Part shown: positions 20,287 through 32,209 of the stretch, one piece after another | Position numbering within the stretch: the first letter of the stretch is position 1 | How the letters are laid out: the number at the start of each line of letters is the position of its first letter | Translations under genes and position numbers: made by a program | Notes under the pieces: generated by a model | Told to the model about the DNA's origin: nothing | Databases searched by the model: none | Seen by the model: the letters and a program-made list of their open reading frames with translations, nothing else | Assembly: GCA_037576215.1 (NCBI GenBank) | Contig: JBANDB010000016.1 | Location: 1 to 64,000, forward strand | From: Armillaria gallica | Taxonomy: Eukaryota > Basidiomycota > Agaricomycetes > Agaricales > Physalacriaceae | DNA: 64,000 nt | Direction of reading: 5' to 3'

Positions 20287-23200
20287 GGGTCGCCGGCCCG
20301 TGTATTCTTGCGCACCCATCTGTCGCCGGAGGTTCGCGATTCGCGGGAGTTATGACTTGTGTCATTGGATGTTGCCCGATGACACCAGTCGAGGTCAACG
20401 TCCTAGCAGCTATGATGCATGATCCATCGGTGTCCTCCTTCAGTACCTATTTACCGGTAAATTTAGGTCAGAGATGGTTGACGCTTGTCTTACTAGCTTC
20501 GTGATTTCATTATGCACTCCGGTCCGGATTCTATATGGAGCCAGACAGCATCTTCCTTCCCTGTAGCGCCTGATTTCGAGTCGACACGAGTAGTCGAGAT
20601 GATGCTTCACAACCTTAGGTACATTCGCTTACTTCGGAGATCTATTTGTAGAAGGACAATTTCACGGACTATGAAATCCAAGCGCCCGTTACAACTTATT
20701 TAGTCTGTCGAAGTGTCCGTTCGCAAAGACACACTCATTGACCCTGGCCTTGAGAGTGAGGTTATACATCTATTTTGCTCATATCTTTTGTTCAGTGTAT
20801 TGTCCCTGCTCGATACTCGCGCATGAAATTCTCCTTGTGCGCGAGTTGAAAAATACACTGTCGCGTGCTAGTCATGGAAACTTCATTCAATGTGTTAAAA
20901 CATTTGACGGTGTGCTCCTGCACCTCAGTCCCAATGATTCCCCTTCGAATTGATCGATAATCGCGTTTCAGTAATGCTCTTGGGGGTTTTTCTGGTCTAG
21001 TCGTCTCCTTATACCTTCCTCGGAACTCGGAACGCCCAACAGAGTGGAGAGGGATCCGATACTAGCGTCCCGTCTCTCCGTAAACTCAATGATCCGAAAG
21101 CCGTAGATACAGGCACGGGCTCTGTTGATGAAGAAGCTCGCCCACTGTTTCAACTTTTATATTGGTTTGCTTCGACTTCGAAGAGCCTGAGGGAGGAGCT
21201 ACAAAGTTGCATGTAAAGTAATTATGAGGCGCCTTCCAACTGGATTGTTTATACCCTAATTCTGGAATCAGATACAGCCAAATGAATGGTGGAATCGAAA
21301 TGACACACCTAAAGCGTAGTTAGCGATTTAGACAGTGACGAAAGCAAGTAGTTGAACCTGAAAAATTAAAGCAAAGAGAACCGCCGCATCTACAGTGAAT
21401 GCTAAGAACATTTTGGGAAGAAAATCTCCGTATCCGGTGAGTATCGCCACAGTTATCCGCTTGAACCCCAGCGGTATGTGCGTCTCTCCGCCGCCGGAAG
21501 TGATTTACAACTCAGGACGTAGGGGCAATTCTTGCTGGGAAGATTAATAACATCGGAGAGCTATCGAGAATCATTTGGAGGATGACCCACAGCAGTCTGT
21601 GAAAAGCCTGAACTTCCTCGGTGTTTTGCGTGATTTGTCAGATAATCTGATCCCGAGCGACTACCACCTTCCATGTCAACCTTATTACTTATGTTACTCC
21701 CATCACCACGGTAAATCTTCCTTATCCGACTCCTCTCCTTTACACGTTTGACCCCGTACGACTTGTACTGGCATCCCTGCAGATTCCTGCAGGCTTGATA
21801 TCGGAGTTCGGACCGAGTGCATACGCAAACTTTGCTTCAGTGTACACCCCCAGGGCCTTGGGCCCTGATTTTTTGGGTCAACGGCCGCTTTCACTGCCTC
21901 CGCACACGAGTGGAGTGCGTCCTGTTCAAAGAAAACTTCCACCGGAATGCACGCACTGTATGTAATTCTCCCGTGAAAACAGTACCATTAGTTCATTCAA
22001 AAATGAAGGGAAAATTCGAGTTCCATACTTCAATTACGGACTATAACACAGGTACCGACAGCTTAGAGCCGCCTTTGTCCACCTAGAGATTTGTTGATTT
22101 TGAATTCAAGAACTTAATGCGAAGGCCTGCGGGAGGCAGCACGTCCGGGAGAACGAATGCACCGAGATAGATAAATACAAATTCAAGGCTAGGCCCGGGC
22201 ATTAGAGGGTACGTCGGCTTATCTTGAATCAGAGAAATACTTCTGATAGCAGCAACAATCCGGGAGGTGGTTATAGACATCAGGTATAAGTCGAAGACAT
22301 GTCTTTGTGCATGGCAGTTAGAGAAAGACTGGCAAGCTGTAAAAAAAAATCCGAGAAACGATGAGAGAACTGACCTTTTCCGCCACTCGCGGACCATCAT
22401 TTCGCCCAGCAGACCTTCGAGGCAAGTGATTACGAATCCGGGGAAACCGTTGACAAATTCTTCTCCTCCGAGTTCTAGGTATGACGGAGTTGACGTCATC
22501 CGTTGGAGAATGTTATGCCGCCAGTTCAAAAGCTCAGTCAATGAAGTTCAGTCATTCAATGTGAATTTAGGTTCCCCAAGCGAGCAGATTACGTGGATGG
22601 TATAACCAATGAGGATCATAACACCCGAGTCATCCTAATCTGCATCAAGAAGGAACATTTCTGTTTTCAGCCACTTGTATAATTTTAGCAAGGATCGGGA
22701 AAACCACGAATGGAATTCGTCGAAAGCTTACGTTTGCCAGCTTACTTTTTCTTCTAGTTACGACTCACGCTCACAGCTTATGCTTACCTTCATCTTCAGC
22801 CAATGTCAAGGAGGATCTGGTTTCCGAATGAAATACGTTCAACTGCTGATGTGCCGCATGATATATTCTACATGTGGATTCTCCAGATAGTGTCCCATGA
22901 GCCAGGATCGAGGCGAAGTGTATTTTTGCCTCAGATACTTGGCAATGTGCTCGTACAATACTACAGTTATCGCTTTCCTGGATAACTCACGATTGGAAGC
23001 TATCTCTGGCTGCGAACAAGGAGTCAAGGAGCTACTGGCTGGTCTATTTTCGTCATTATTACGTCCGGGACCATCGAATCTTGTGCCTCGTCAAACCTAT
23101 TAAAATTCGCATCTCATATCCCATCGGATACGGATCGACCTGGAGGGCACGAATTATGCTGCAAACTGTTCTCCGGCCTCTTGTGAATGTGATGGGGATT

Positions 23201-23449
23201 CCTAGAAAGGTCTAGTAGCAACTCCGGCTTGATCTACCAATTCGTCTGACCCGTTCGGGCATGGGTGGGAAGAGATGCCTAACTATTCTTACTTGATTCT
23301 TACAGATATATGGCCAGTCAGCTGGGTCTTTTAAAATACACTGGGCGCCACTGGAACTGATAAAAGGCAAGCATGTCGCCTACAATTTCCCCAGCCAACC
23401 TCGCCAACTCCTACTTCGATCAACATTACTTTCTCTCTCGCACTCATCA

Positions 23450-23779
23450 ATGTGCACCTCGTCATCATCCTTTGTCGTGGCCCGTCATCAATTCACACAT
23501 AAATCTTCGTACGATAACGGAGCCTCGAGCACACCGGTGCTGACGTCTAACGGTCGCGTAGTCAGCGAGCCCCAATGCTGTCACTGTGGGTGGAGAGGCG
23601 CGCACGCCCCGGGGTGTCCTTTCGCGTAAAGGAGCGGAATCAGCAGGTTCATATGTACTTTATTCTTCTCTTCTCTTTTGTCGCCACTTACCAGCCAATT
23701 CGCCATCAGATCTCTTACCCGACACCGCGCATACTTATGATGTGTTCTTCCAGCCATCGCCCTCCATGGTTGCCTTTTG
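23450..23779 (+). CDS. Small putative zinc-knuckle protein, copy 1
   Basis: The frame from ATG 23450 is Ser-rich and ends in CCHCGWRGAHAPGCPF, which has Cys/His spacing suitable for one zinc ion (CxxCGWRGxHxxxC). It meets TAA at 23627. GTAAAG at 23626 and an acceptor CTTACCAG ending at about 23694 would instead continue it for about 15 residues to a TGA near 23739. The Cys/His motif is fully kept in the paralogue at 60237 despite many other changes. Product, expression and exact end are unknown; I infer a small gene rather than chance. Confidence 0.4.
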
Positions 23780-25573
23780 AACATTGACCATCGTCATCAT
23801 AATTGCTCTGTGATCCTTGTTTTGTCACTTTCATCGTCTATCATATGTTTATTTCACATCATGTCCTAAACTCGACATAAATGGTTGTACGTGTATATCT
23901 GTAGTTAGCTAAATGTGTAATCGCTTTTCATCCAAGCACGGGATAAGATGAGCATTGCTTCCTGTACCTGTTCCATCTCTAGATCTGTATTCCGAAAACC
24001 GTCCCTGCATATGACAGAAGGCATGACAAGTTCAATGAATCCGTGAGCTCATGGCGGCGAATGCCGTAAATAAGCATCGCGCCTTTCATTCGATCCCTCC
24101 CCTCAGCCCTGGATGGATGATCTCTTCATTCCCGAGTCTATGGTACAAAGGGACAGAAACTTGATCAAGGACTGATTCAACGCATTGCTTAGCCTTCGGA
24201 TCCTACTCGGAATTCGGGCTCGACATAATAATATGACCTCTTGGATCTGCTCTGAAGAGCGCCGCGGTGTTCTTGTCCCCCTACCATAATTACTGTTGGA
24301 ATATGGCAATCCGGCATCATGCCGATCTTGCTTATTAAGGAAGAAGAAGTAGGAAATGTATAGAAGATTCTAGTAAATAGTCTTTTAGTATAAAAGTAGG
24401 TACTGTAGTGTACATCTGCATGCGTTTGCAGAGCTCAGCCAAGCGCAATACTATTGGCTCGACACCGCGCATGTACATACTGGGAATGAACTGATCCCCC
24501 GTTTTACGACAATTACTATGATGCTAATTCCCTACAGCGCCCCGTCTAAACTACGCTAGTTCCAGTCTTGCAACTCCACAATTCAAGTGGTCTGATAAGA
24601 CTGCAAAACGCCATGGTAATTATTCTTACCTACCTTGGATGAGCGTTTCCGGAGACCTACCACGATATCTGCAGCGCCGCAATACATATTACAAGCAATA
24701 CGCGATAACGCGCCCATATTAATTGCTAGCGCGACATCCTGTCCAGCTTAAGAAAAAAAGGATCGATTGGTCCTTAAAACAAATCCCATCACCGCGCTCA
24801 GTTAACTACCGGTCGAGCGGACTTATTTCCAGAGTCCCTGGTGGGAGCCACATGGGTGCTTGCTTTGATATATTCCTCACGTTGCTAGCGCAAAATGTGT
24901 AATAGCCAAAATAATAATTATAGATCACGAAACATTGGCCTCGTCCGAGTCGCGGAAGGGAGGCGCCACATGCCAAACTTCCCCTTGCCTGACACCGTTG
25001 CACGGGCCTTATCTACAGACCTACAGATCTCTCGTACGCGGCTCCAACCAGTGATGCTCATCTGGGACGACATATTCGAGGGCGTCGGTGCCTTTAAATA
25101 ATCAGAAGAATATGGTAGAGTAGGAATGTAAGGATAAGCTTTGGGGAATGCGGGGGTGGGGGCTTCGTGGAGCCTATGATCAAGACTCGATCAGGGCTCA
25201 GCACGGAAGAAGGACTGATAATCCGTTTACGTAGGGCAAGCCGCAAAACTTCAAATTTGCAAGACGCGGGGGAGTAACGTTCACCCTGATTTCCGTGGCC
25301 CTGGATAAACGGCGTCAGTGAACGGCACTTTTGCGGCGCTTAGGATCTTGTCTGCTCCACTCTTATATTCCAGACATAGTCCAAACCGGCGCTTCTTTCC
25401 CTTCAAATTACCCCATAAGAGCTCTAATTTGAATTTGCATTGAGTCCGAACGAGCGTGCTACAAATTTAACGAACATAGTAAATAAGCTCTCCAATGTCT
25501 CGTTGATATCATATATGATGCTCGACAATGTCACGATAGGAATGTTCCGAGGAGAAAATTCTTCTCATACATG

Positions 25574-25756
25574 CTACGGTACAACATCACTGTTGGAGCG
25601 CCGAGTAGTGACTGCTTTCCCACTATCATCTATCATACGCAGCCTATCAGCTTCCTCGAATAGGTGTTTGACGTGGTTCACATGATCGCTGAGATGATTA
25701 AAAAGATGTCGAAACCGAGAGATATAGTCCTCGGCTTCCTTCATGAAATCATCCAT
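25574..25756 (-). other. Conserved short frame at the edge of block B
   Basis: The minus-strand peptide containing RHLFNHLSDHVNHVKHLFE and DSGKAVTTRRSNSDVV is largely preserved in the paralogue at the right edge of the window (about 63850-64000). There it reads HLFNHLSDHGNHIKYLFE, then DSGKAVSTRRSNSDVV. It looks like a helical fragment of a protein I do not recognise. It may belong with the degenerate gene just upstream on the same strand. Confidence 0.35.
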
Positions 25757-26282
25757 GTAGATATCCTCGACGATGGCGGCAAAGGATCTAACCTGAGCTG
25801 TGTTACCCTAAGTTATTATCCTAGTGTCTTGCATCATTTCATACAGGCCTTTATACTGGATGATCCGACCTCGTTGCTAAAGAAGTCTCCACTACCCACA
25901 TCGATAGATATCATGTGAAATGGAAGCATCTGATAATACAGATCTTCAGTCGCTCGGGTCTCAATCCACAATTTTGGAGGACGTTCAAGGAGGTACTCAA
26001 AGATCACAGGAAGGAGCGGGAGATTGATGAAGTGCGAGAGATAGTAATGCTGCCTAGGTGTTGAATGATTCAAGTAAGCTACGATGGTGGACGGGGCGTG
26101 AGCTACCTGTTGTCGCTTTATACTTGTAGCGAACAACTCACTGAAACTTCGGGACCCCCGAGTCCGAGGAGCTCAACGTCGGTGTGACTGATTATCCGGA
26201 AAATCACGGTCGGCAGTTATCTAGCTTCTCACACTGATTCTGCGGCCATCGGCATCCATGGCAGAAGCGAACACTGCAGCTC

Positions 26283-27847
26283 TCACAATAACATATCAGA
26301 CTTCCATGAAGAGCAGATGGCATGGTAATTCGCGTCACCGGGACGTTCTGCTCCAAATTTTGTGCTTGAAGGGGTATCTATAAGAAGAGATGGATCAACG
26401 AGAGATATAATTAACAGAATTATCGCGCCACAACTGATGCACAAGCATTGGTCAGAGAATAGAGGTCGTTTCGTTGTCCTGAATAGCTGAAGGGACATTC
26501 GAGGTCCGATGTCAGCTAGAAGATCGCTCGCCAAGAAGTGACGACTTGGCAGGGACGATATTTCGGAAGGGACAAGTAATGGTGGAACAGCCAAGCGAGT
26601 GAATAGGCTACCAGGTGTATCGTCAGAACTATGAGACCGCATGCCGACACGCACAGGGGACGGTTCTGCACCAGTTTCCCCTTGAATAGATGCATTTGAC
26701 AAGTTTGAGACGAAAGTCATATGAGCACTTCGCGTAGAAAAGGCGCGCTCATGACTCTGTTTGTATGTGGTAGGAGCTCACTTCGTACTTGGTTCTACCT
26801 CTGGAAATGGAACACCTCCAATTGCAGAAATAGGAGAGCTAACTGGATGGATAGATGAACACGGGGAAGGAGAGCGAAGTGCTATTTTGCGATGTGGGTG
26901 AGATCCTCGTCCTAGCTCATTTTCCACCCGCACGGGTATATTTACTGGCTTTCTAACCCCCACGGTCTGTATGGGAATTGTGTGAATGCCTCGAGGTAAA
27001 AAATCTCGTTCGTAATGGGGCTTCGCCGGGGCGGGGTTCAGATTCGGGATCTAGGAATGGAACAGCATCTTCGGGGTGAAAAACATCGGGACGAAAGTTC
27101 GATAGAAGGGGACTTAGAGGAGGGCTCCACGGTTGCGGTGAAATCGTTGGGCTCGGGGGTATCTGGGCATATCCAACGGCGCATGCGAAATTGTTTTTAT
27201 CATCAGGGAGGTACAAATCCGTAGAACTGGTGAAAGGGGATTCAGGAAGTAAAGGACATGCGTTGATATCAATATCGGTGACCGTAGGTCCTGAATCACT
27301 ACCTATCGGAAGGAATAGTCTCGTTGGCATTGAAAATGATTGAATCGGGAGAAGAAAGGAAAGGATAATGCCTTGAACGCGATTCAGTAGCACCAGTTGA
27401 TACGGTTGACACAGATGAAAGGGAACTCGGCCGATCCAACGACAGGTCCGACAACGACTCTGCTGCGAAGCGACGGAGACGCTCCCCCTGGGCTCCTCGC
27501 ATCTCCTTCAAAGTTCTTTCCTGCTCCAGGGACATCTCTATCGCTCGTTCCGTGTCCAACTTCAATTTCACATCCTAATCCGCATCCTTCGACGCCTCGA
27601 CGGCTCTCTGAAACTCCAGCTCTTCTTGTCGAAGAACATTCTCCATTTCCAACTAGGATGCAGCTAGGGTTGCCTGCTGTCCTACGTCTACATCTTCGTT
27701 TACATCCTTGTCTTCATCGTCACTCGTCAGAGAAGTTTCCGTCTAATCAGTCTCGTGCATACTAGCTTCATCGTCACTCAAGTAGGTTCCCTCGTGATTG
27801 ACTTCATCAAATTGCCCTGATGCGTACAGAAGAGCCGCCTCGGCCAT
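26283..27847 (-). pseudogene. Degenerate Ser/Pro-rich protein with UIM-like helices
   Basis: From ATG 27847 on the minus strand one frame reads MAEAALLYASGQFDE, an acidic stretch, then two helices resembling ubiquitin-interacting motifs (EELEFQRAVEASKDAD and TERAIEMSLEQER). Pro/Ser-rich stretches follow to about 26283 in shifting frames (for example PPSPTISPQPWSPPLSPLLS). Three in-frame stops interrupt the first part, all TAG, at positions where CAG would suit. An intron or indel near 27390-27310 changes frame. I do not recognise the protein; the UIM reading is motif-based only. Confidence 0.45.
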
Positions 27848-27899
27848 CTGCTATCGAGACAAAGCCAGATCGCTAAACTCGCAAAGACATACACGGAGA

Positions 27900-30600
27900 A
27901 CGAGACTTACAGCGGTTGTAAAATTACGCCGATGGTGTTAGTTAATGGAAAAGTGAGAAGCGTCATGCTTGAATGATCCTTGTGGGTCCCCGGTCCGTAC
28001 ACGAGGCAATTAAGCGCGCGCTACGATAACTCATCAGGAATGCCCAGATTAAAAAAGGAGTTGATGACAACGTACCAAGGCACGGTGTACCGTTCCGAAA
28101 ATTGAGTGCCATAAGGAAAGAACAGATAAGATATTCGGAGCAAATGTATATATCACATCACGTAGAAGAGCAAAGAAAGTAATCAGTCGAATCCAAGCCG
28201 ACTAGCTGCCAATTTAGCCGTAGCTGAATCAGTTCATCGAGCAAAGGGATGATCCGTGCGTAACTGAATCCAATTTTAAGCGGGTAGAGCGAGTAAGAAA
28301 ACATAGCATGGCATGACATAGCATGGACTCACAAGCTAGTCTTTGATCAGCTGCCAAAGACCATATGCAGCGGTGAGTATATAGATCATGTAACATGTTG
28401 TCAGGAAGTTACCGGGAGTACTGCTCGATAGCAGCCGAATTCCCCTCAAGAGGTTTGCGACCATGACGCTAACTCTATTTACTAGTTGCCTTCATACTCG
28501 TGGGTAGATCTCGGGAACCGTCGACATTCATGGCCACAGACTTGTCTTTGGAGGATATCTAGACTCAGGGTGTCGAGATTGCTATCCTGTATGACAGATA
28601 GGATGCTAACGAAGGGTCGTCAAGTAGTGCTCAACATCAGACCATCTAGGTACACACCAATTGAATCCTGATGAACTGAGAAGACATACGAACCCGCGTC
28701 GAACCCAGGCTCGCGAAGTTATTCACAAGGTAACGTTGATAATTAAATCAAGGGTCAAGCTTCAAGCGCGGAGGATCAGGGATGCCTGGTGAATGAGATT
28801 AGTCCACGAAAGGGAAGATCCAAGGACCAAAAATACATCCGTCGAACATTGAAGGTACAGTCAATGGGAAGGACTCACATCGAGACTTCCTATCACACGA
28901 TGTTCGGATTCTCAGAATCCAGATCATGGACTGGGCTCTGCCAACGTTGACATTAGGACTGGAAAATCGGCGAGCAGGTCTACAGCCCATGAACTGAGCC
29001 CTTCACACGGTAGTCCTTTTGTGATTATGTCCGAATCAGCGGAATTGTCTCTTTTTGTAAAGAAGATTAAGACGGGTGTAAGTATCTAGTTCTAGAAGCG
29101 TACAATTCAAAGTTCACGTGTAGCAGATAGGGTGTAAGGTCTTCGTGGCGCAGCACTAGGCTACACACATCAGACGCCTGAGTAAATAGATGGAAACCAA
29201 GGGACATACTAAGCACCCGTCTTCGCTGGAAGGCATCATGATCCGAGGCGATATGGTACGCGGTTCGCAGGTTGTTACATCAAAAGTGTAAGTCAGTGGT
29301 CATGGCATCCATCTCTGGTACCATGAAACCAATACCTCGGGGTCAGCACAGTAGATCTGTTCGACATCTCAACAAACACCGAAAGTCATGCTGTTAAATA
29401 GGCTCACTCTTTAAAGTTGCCTATAGTAAACTGTCGGATGATCAATCATGAGACGTAGCACGAAAAGTCAGAGGCGAGCCTGATCTATAGTATTAGCACT
29501 GATGGAAAAAGGTCAAGGTCTGGAAAGCATTGTCGCTTTGTCTAGAGAAAGTCAAGGAGGATACGAATATGTTAGCGAATAGTAACGCGAGAATAAGACA
29601 TTAGCGGTTGACTAACCTTGTCTCTAGTACGGCCCAGAACATTAAAAAATCCAAGTAGTAAGGCGGAACGTGTTGCCAAGAGGGCGTACGGCGATCAGCG
29701 GGAAGGAAACCGCATGCCCAGAGAAAAACAGAATGAGCGTACATTCTGGAAAAATGGCTAGGCGACGTCAGAGGATAAGTCGAACAATTGCGTCAGCAGA
29801 CGATGGTGAGTGACAGGCAAGAGCGCGTCTTTATTTGCTTCAATTTGTACGGTTCAACGGGCCGGCTAGCCGTGTCTAGTCAGCTTTTGCTTTTTCTTTG
29901 CTTTGCCTTTGCTGTTCCGCTCGTTAACTGCTTCAACGACGGTCCGCTCTGAGTGCATTTGATATCAGGGTCTGCAAGGACAGCTTCAGTTTTGCCATGC
30001 AATCTCACATTCCCCGAAGAAGTCAAGGAACTGTCTGACCACTGAGGTGAGCCTTGGACAGTGTGCTTTTCTTTGGATCCACGCTCCTTCCGCTCGGTAA
30101 CATTAACTCGGCTTGAATTCCTTTATGTTCTCACGAAACTTGAAAAGATTTTGCGTAGGAAATATCGAACGTCTCGCATCCTGAGAGCGCATGGACTACA
30201 GAACTTGGACCTGAAATACCGACGAACTCCTAACGGTCGTCGTCGTCGCTAGCTACTCCTTGCTTCGCACTTTATCTGTTCTCCTCAAGCATTCCGTACC
30301 CGTGTTCGATTCTAGCCTGGTCTTTTCTGCCGCAACATCTGGCTCTCCTTTTAAGAACGATCACATAGGATCACGAGGGACTCGTCTGGCTTTCGTATTG
30401 TGTACTTCGACACGGAATACGGAGATTCTGCGATATGTGACATATCTTATTCTGTAGGTGTATCCGACTGGATCGACGCACCTTCTTTAGGCTATCCATG
30501 GACTTTGAACGGTATCATGGACTCCACGGTGTCGACTTCGCCTTCGGCCCATGGTCTTAATTTATTCCGTTTCAGACAGGCTTGTGACCACTACATCATG
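27900..30600. other. Unresolved region, possible intron-rich remnants on the minus strand
   Basis: Many GT...AG-like short intron signals occur on the minus strand. One exon-like piece (about 29775-29640) reads TYAHSVFLWACGF, then YYLDFLMFWAVLETR before GTTAGT, so it is hydrophobic. Another, near 28990-28860, is short. I could not join them into a recognisable protein. A real but decayed membrane-protein gene is possible. Confidence 0.3.
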
Positions 30601-30653
30601 GGAAAGGAGCGCATTTTAAAAGACTTGCGGCCCCTCTCATCTCAGATCTAAAC

Positions 30654-31937
30654 GTGCTCTCTCCCCCGTTCCCAGACGACGTTCCGACTCATCCTCTCCT
30701 CATTATCGACTACCAGCTGCTCCAGGAGGGTGATGCAGGCGAGACAGAGAGACTCTGGGAAGCCGCTCGAAAGCTCGGTTTTTGGTAGTATGCCTCTCCA
30801 TGAAGCCTTCCTATATCCTACCGCTGATAAGCGTGGCCTGAAGAATCATGGTGTCGAAGAAGAGGCCAGCCGCATGTTCGACATGGGGAAAGAGACGATG
30901 AGACTACCTCTTGAGGAGAAGATGAAGTACGGATCAGGCAACGACGGTAGATCCTTCGGGTTAGCTACTTTCTTTCGGTGTATCTCATCCCACTTATTTT
31001 TCAATCAGATACAAAGCCGCAGGCAGTACCGCCATCGACGCGTCAGGGCAGCAAGACACCATAGAGTACATCAACGTCTCAAAGGATGATGCGCTCGCTT
31101 ACCCCAACGTCGTTCACCGCACCTACCCATCTACCGTAAACAAGAGAATGGAATCTACCATCACTCCCTTCGTCACCAAGTCAGCGCATGTAAACGATAC
31201 GATCCTGGAGATCCTCAATGACAAACTCGGCTTACCGAAAGGAATGTTGACGAAACTTCACCCCAAAGATGAGTACAGTGGAAGCGAAGCACGAACGACG
31301 AAGAATCCTCCGGGATACGCTCCCGACCGGATGGCGATTGGGGCCCATACGGACTTTGGTTCTCTGAGCTTTCTGCATAACAGACTGGGTGGGTTACAGG
31401 TCCTTCCACCTGGGTACAAGGAGTGGCAGTATGTCAAAGTGAGTCAAGAAACACTTTACTTCAGTATTCTTCACTGAGACAATCGAAGCCAATCCCAGGC
31501 CACGCGATATGCAATGTCGGCGACGCCCTCTCGTTATTCAGTGGCGGTATCCTCTGCTCGAATTTGCACAGAGTTCTGTAAGTACGACGCCCAACATTTC
31601 CCTTCGTAACTAAACCCTTCGCAGTCCACCTCCAGGTCTTCAGTCTCATCTCGATAGGTATTCGTTAGTTTTCTTCACCAGACCCGGCAACTCCGTCGTC
31701 CTTCGTGCATTAGTTGATGACAGTCCTCTCATCGCAGAAGCAGTCCGCAGCACCCCGGGGAAAAACTGCGAGTCGGGCGAGACGGCAAAGGAGTGGTTTA
31801 CGCGACGGGTGAAATATCGAAGGTTGAACAACAGAGTGGTGGGTCTGATGCTTAACACGGCTGTTAATGAAGTGCTCATGAAAACGATACAGGGCCCCGA
31901 AACGTGGAAGGCAGGTATGGGAACCGAGAATGACTGA
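30654..31937 (+). pseudogene. 2OG-Fe(II) oxygenase copy 3 (start and one splice site lost)
   Basis: IPNS-like non-heme iron dioxygenase on the plus strand. Exons by comparison with copy 2: 30654-30784, 30837-30959, 31009-31438, 31489-31577, 31625-31937, giving 361 residues. Iron ligands His198 and Asp200 (GAHTDFG) and His255 (SNLHRVL), and the co-substrate motif DRYS (Arg269), are all present. The C-terminus is full length, ending GTEND. Two lesions: the codon at the start is GTG where copy 2 has ATG, and the intron 1 acceptor reads GCGTGG where copies 1 and 2 have AG at the same point; the alternative AG sites I tried shift the frame. It is therefore probably not expressed as a normal protein, though it keeps the best coding sequence for the 3' half. 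Confidence 0.75.
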
Positions 31938-32209
31938 TATGGCTGGAAGAACAAGTTTTTAACCGCCTTCTAACGAGGTCGGTGGACATAAGTACGTCAG
32001 ATTCACGTCTATCCTCAATGTCCCATCAAATCATTGTACGATAACGGTATCAGAACGATGTGCTGTCTTGTCAAATTCGATTTGTTTAGAGTACCAACTA
32101 TGGTTCTCACTTATCCCGAAGCTAGTAAGTAGATTCCTAGGTGAATAATACAGATATTTTGCATTAGACTGAACTAGCCGTAGGTTCACGAGTACCCTGT
32201 TCCTTCACA

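Larger units (their letters stand above)
18420..22620. repeat. Subtelomeric duplication block A (partner at 32210-37460)
   Basis: Long stretches align with 32210-37460: CTGCAGTATCTGGACATCAA with CTGCAGTGTCTGGACGTGAA, ACATTCCGTTACCTCGATAC with its partner near 32876, GTGATTTCATTATGC at about 20500/33200, and TTTCCTCGGTGTTTT-type sequence at about 21610/36325. Differences are mainly transitions plus indels, several of which are dated insertions listed separately. No gene with a recognisable product was found in it. Confidence 0.8.
23300..25760. repeat. Subtelomeric duplication block B (partner at 60070-64000)
   Basis: This aligns along its length with the right end of the window: ATCAACATTACTTTCTC at 23419/60207, CTTTGTGATCCTTGTTTTG-type sequence at about 23808/61920, CCGGTCGAGCGGA at 24811/62719, and GATTAAAAAGATGTCGA at 25695/63981. 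The partner carries extra nested transposons and continues beyond the window. Confidence 0.85.

Noticed and set aside
22083..22541. 152-residue minus-strand frame in block A
   Set aside because: The matching region of block A' (about 37000-37400) does not keep the frame, and no domain is visible.
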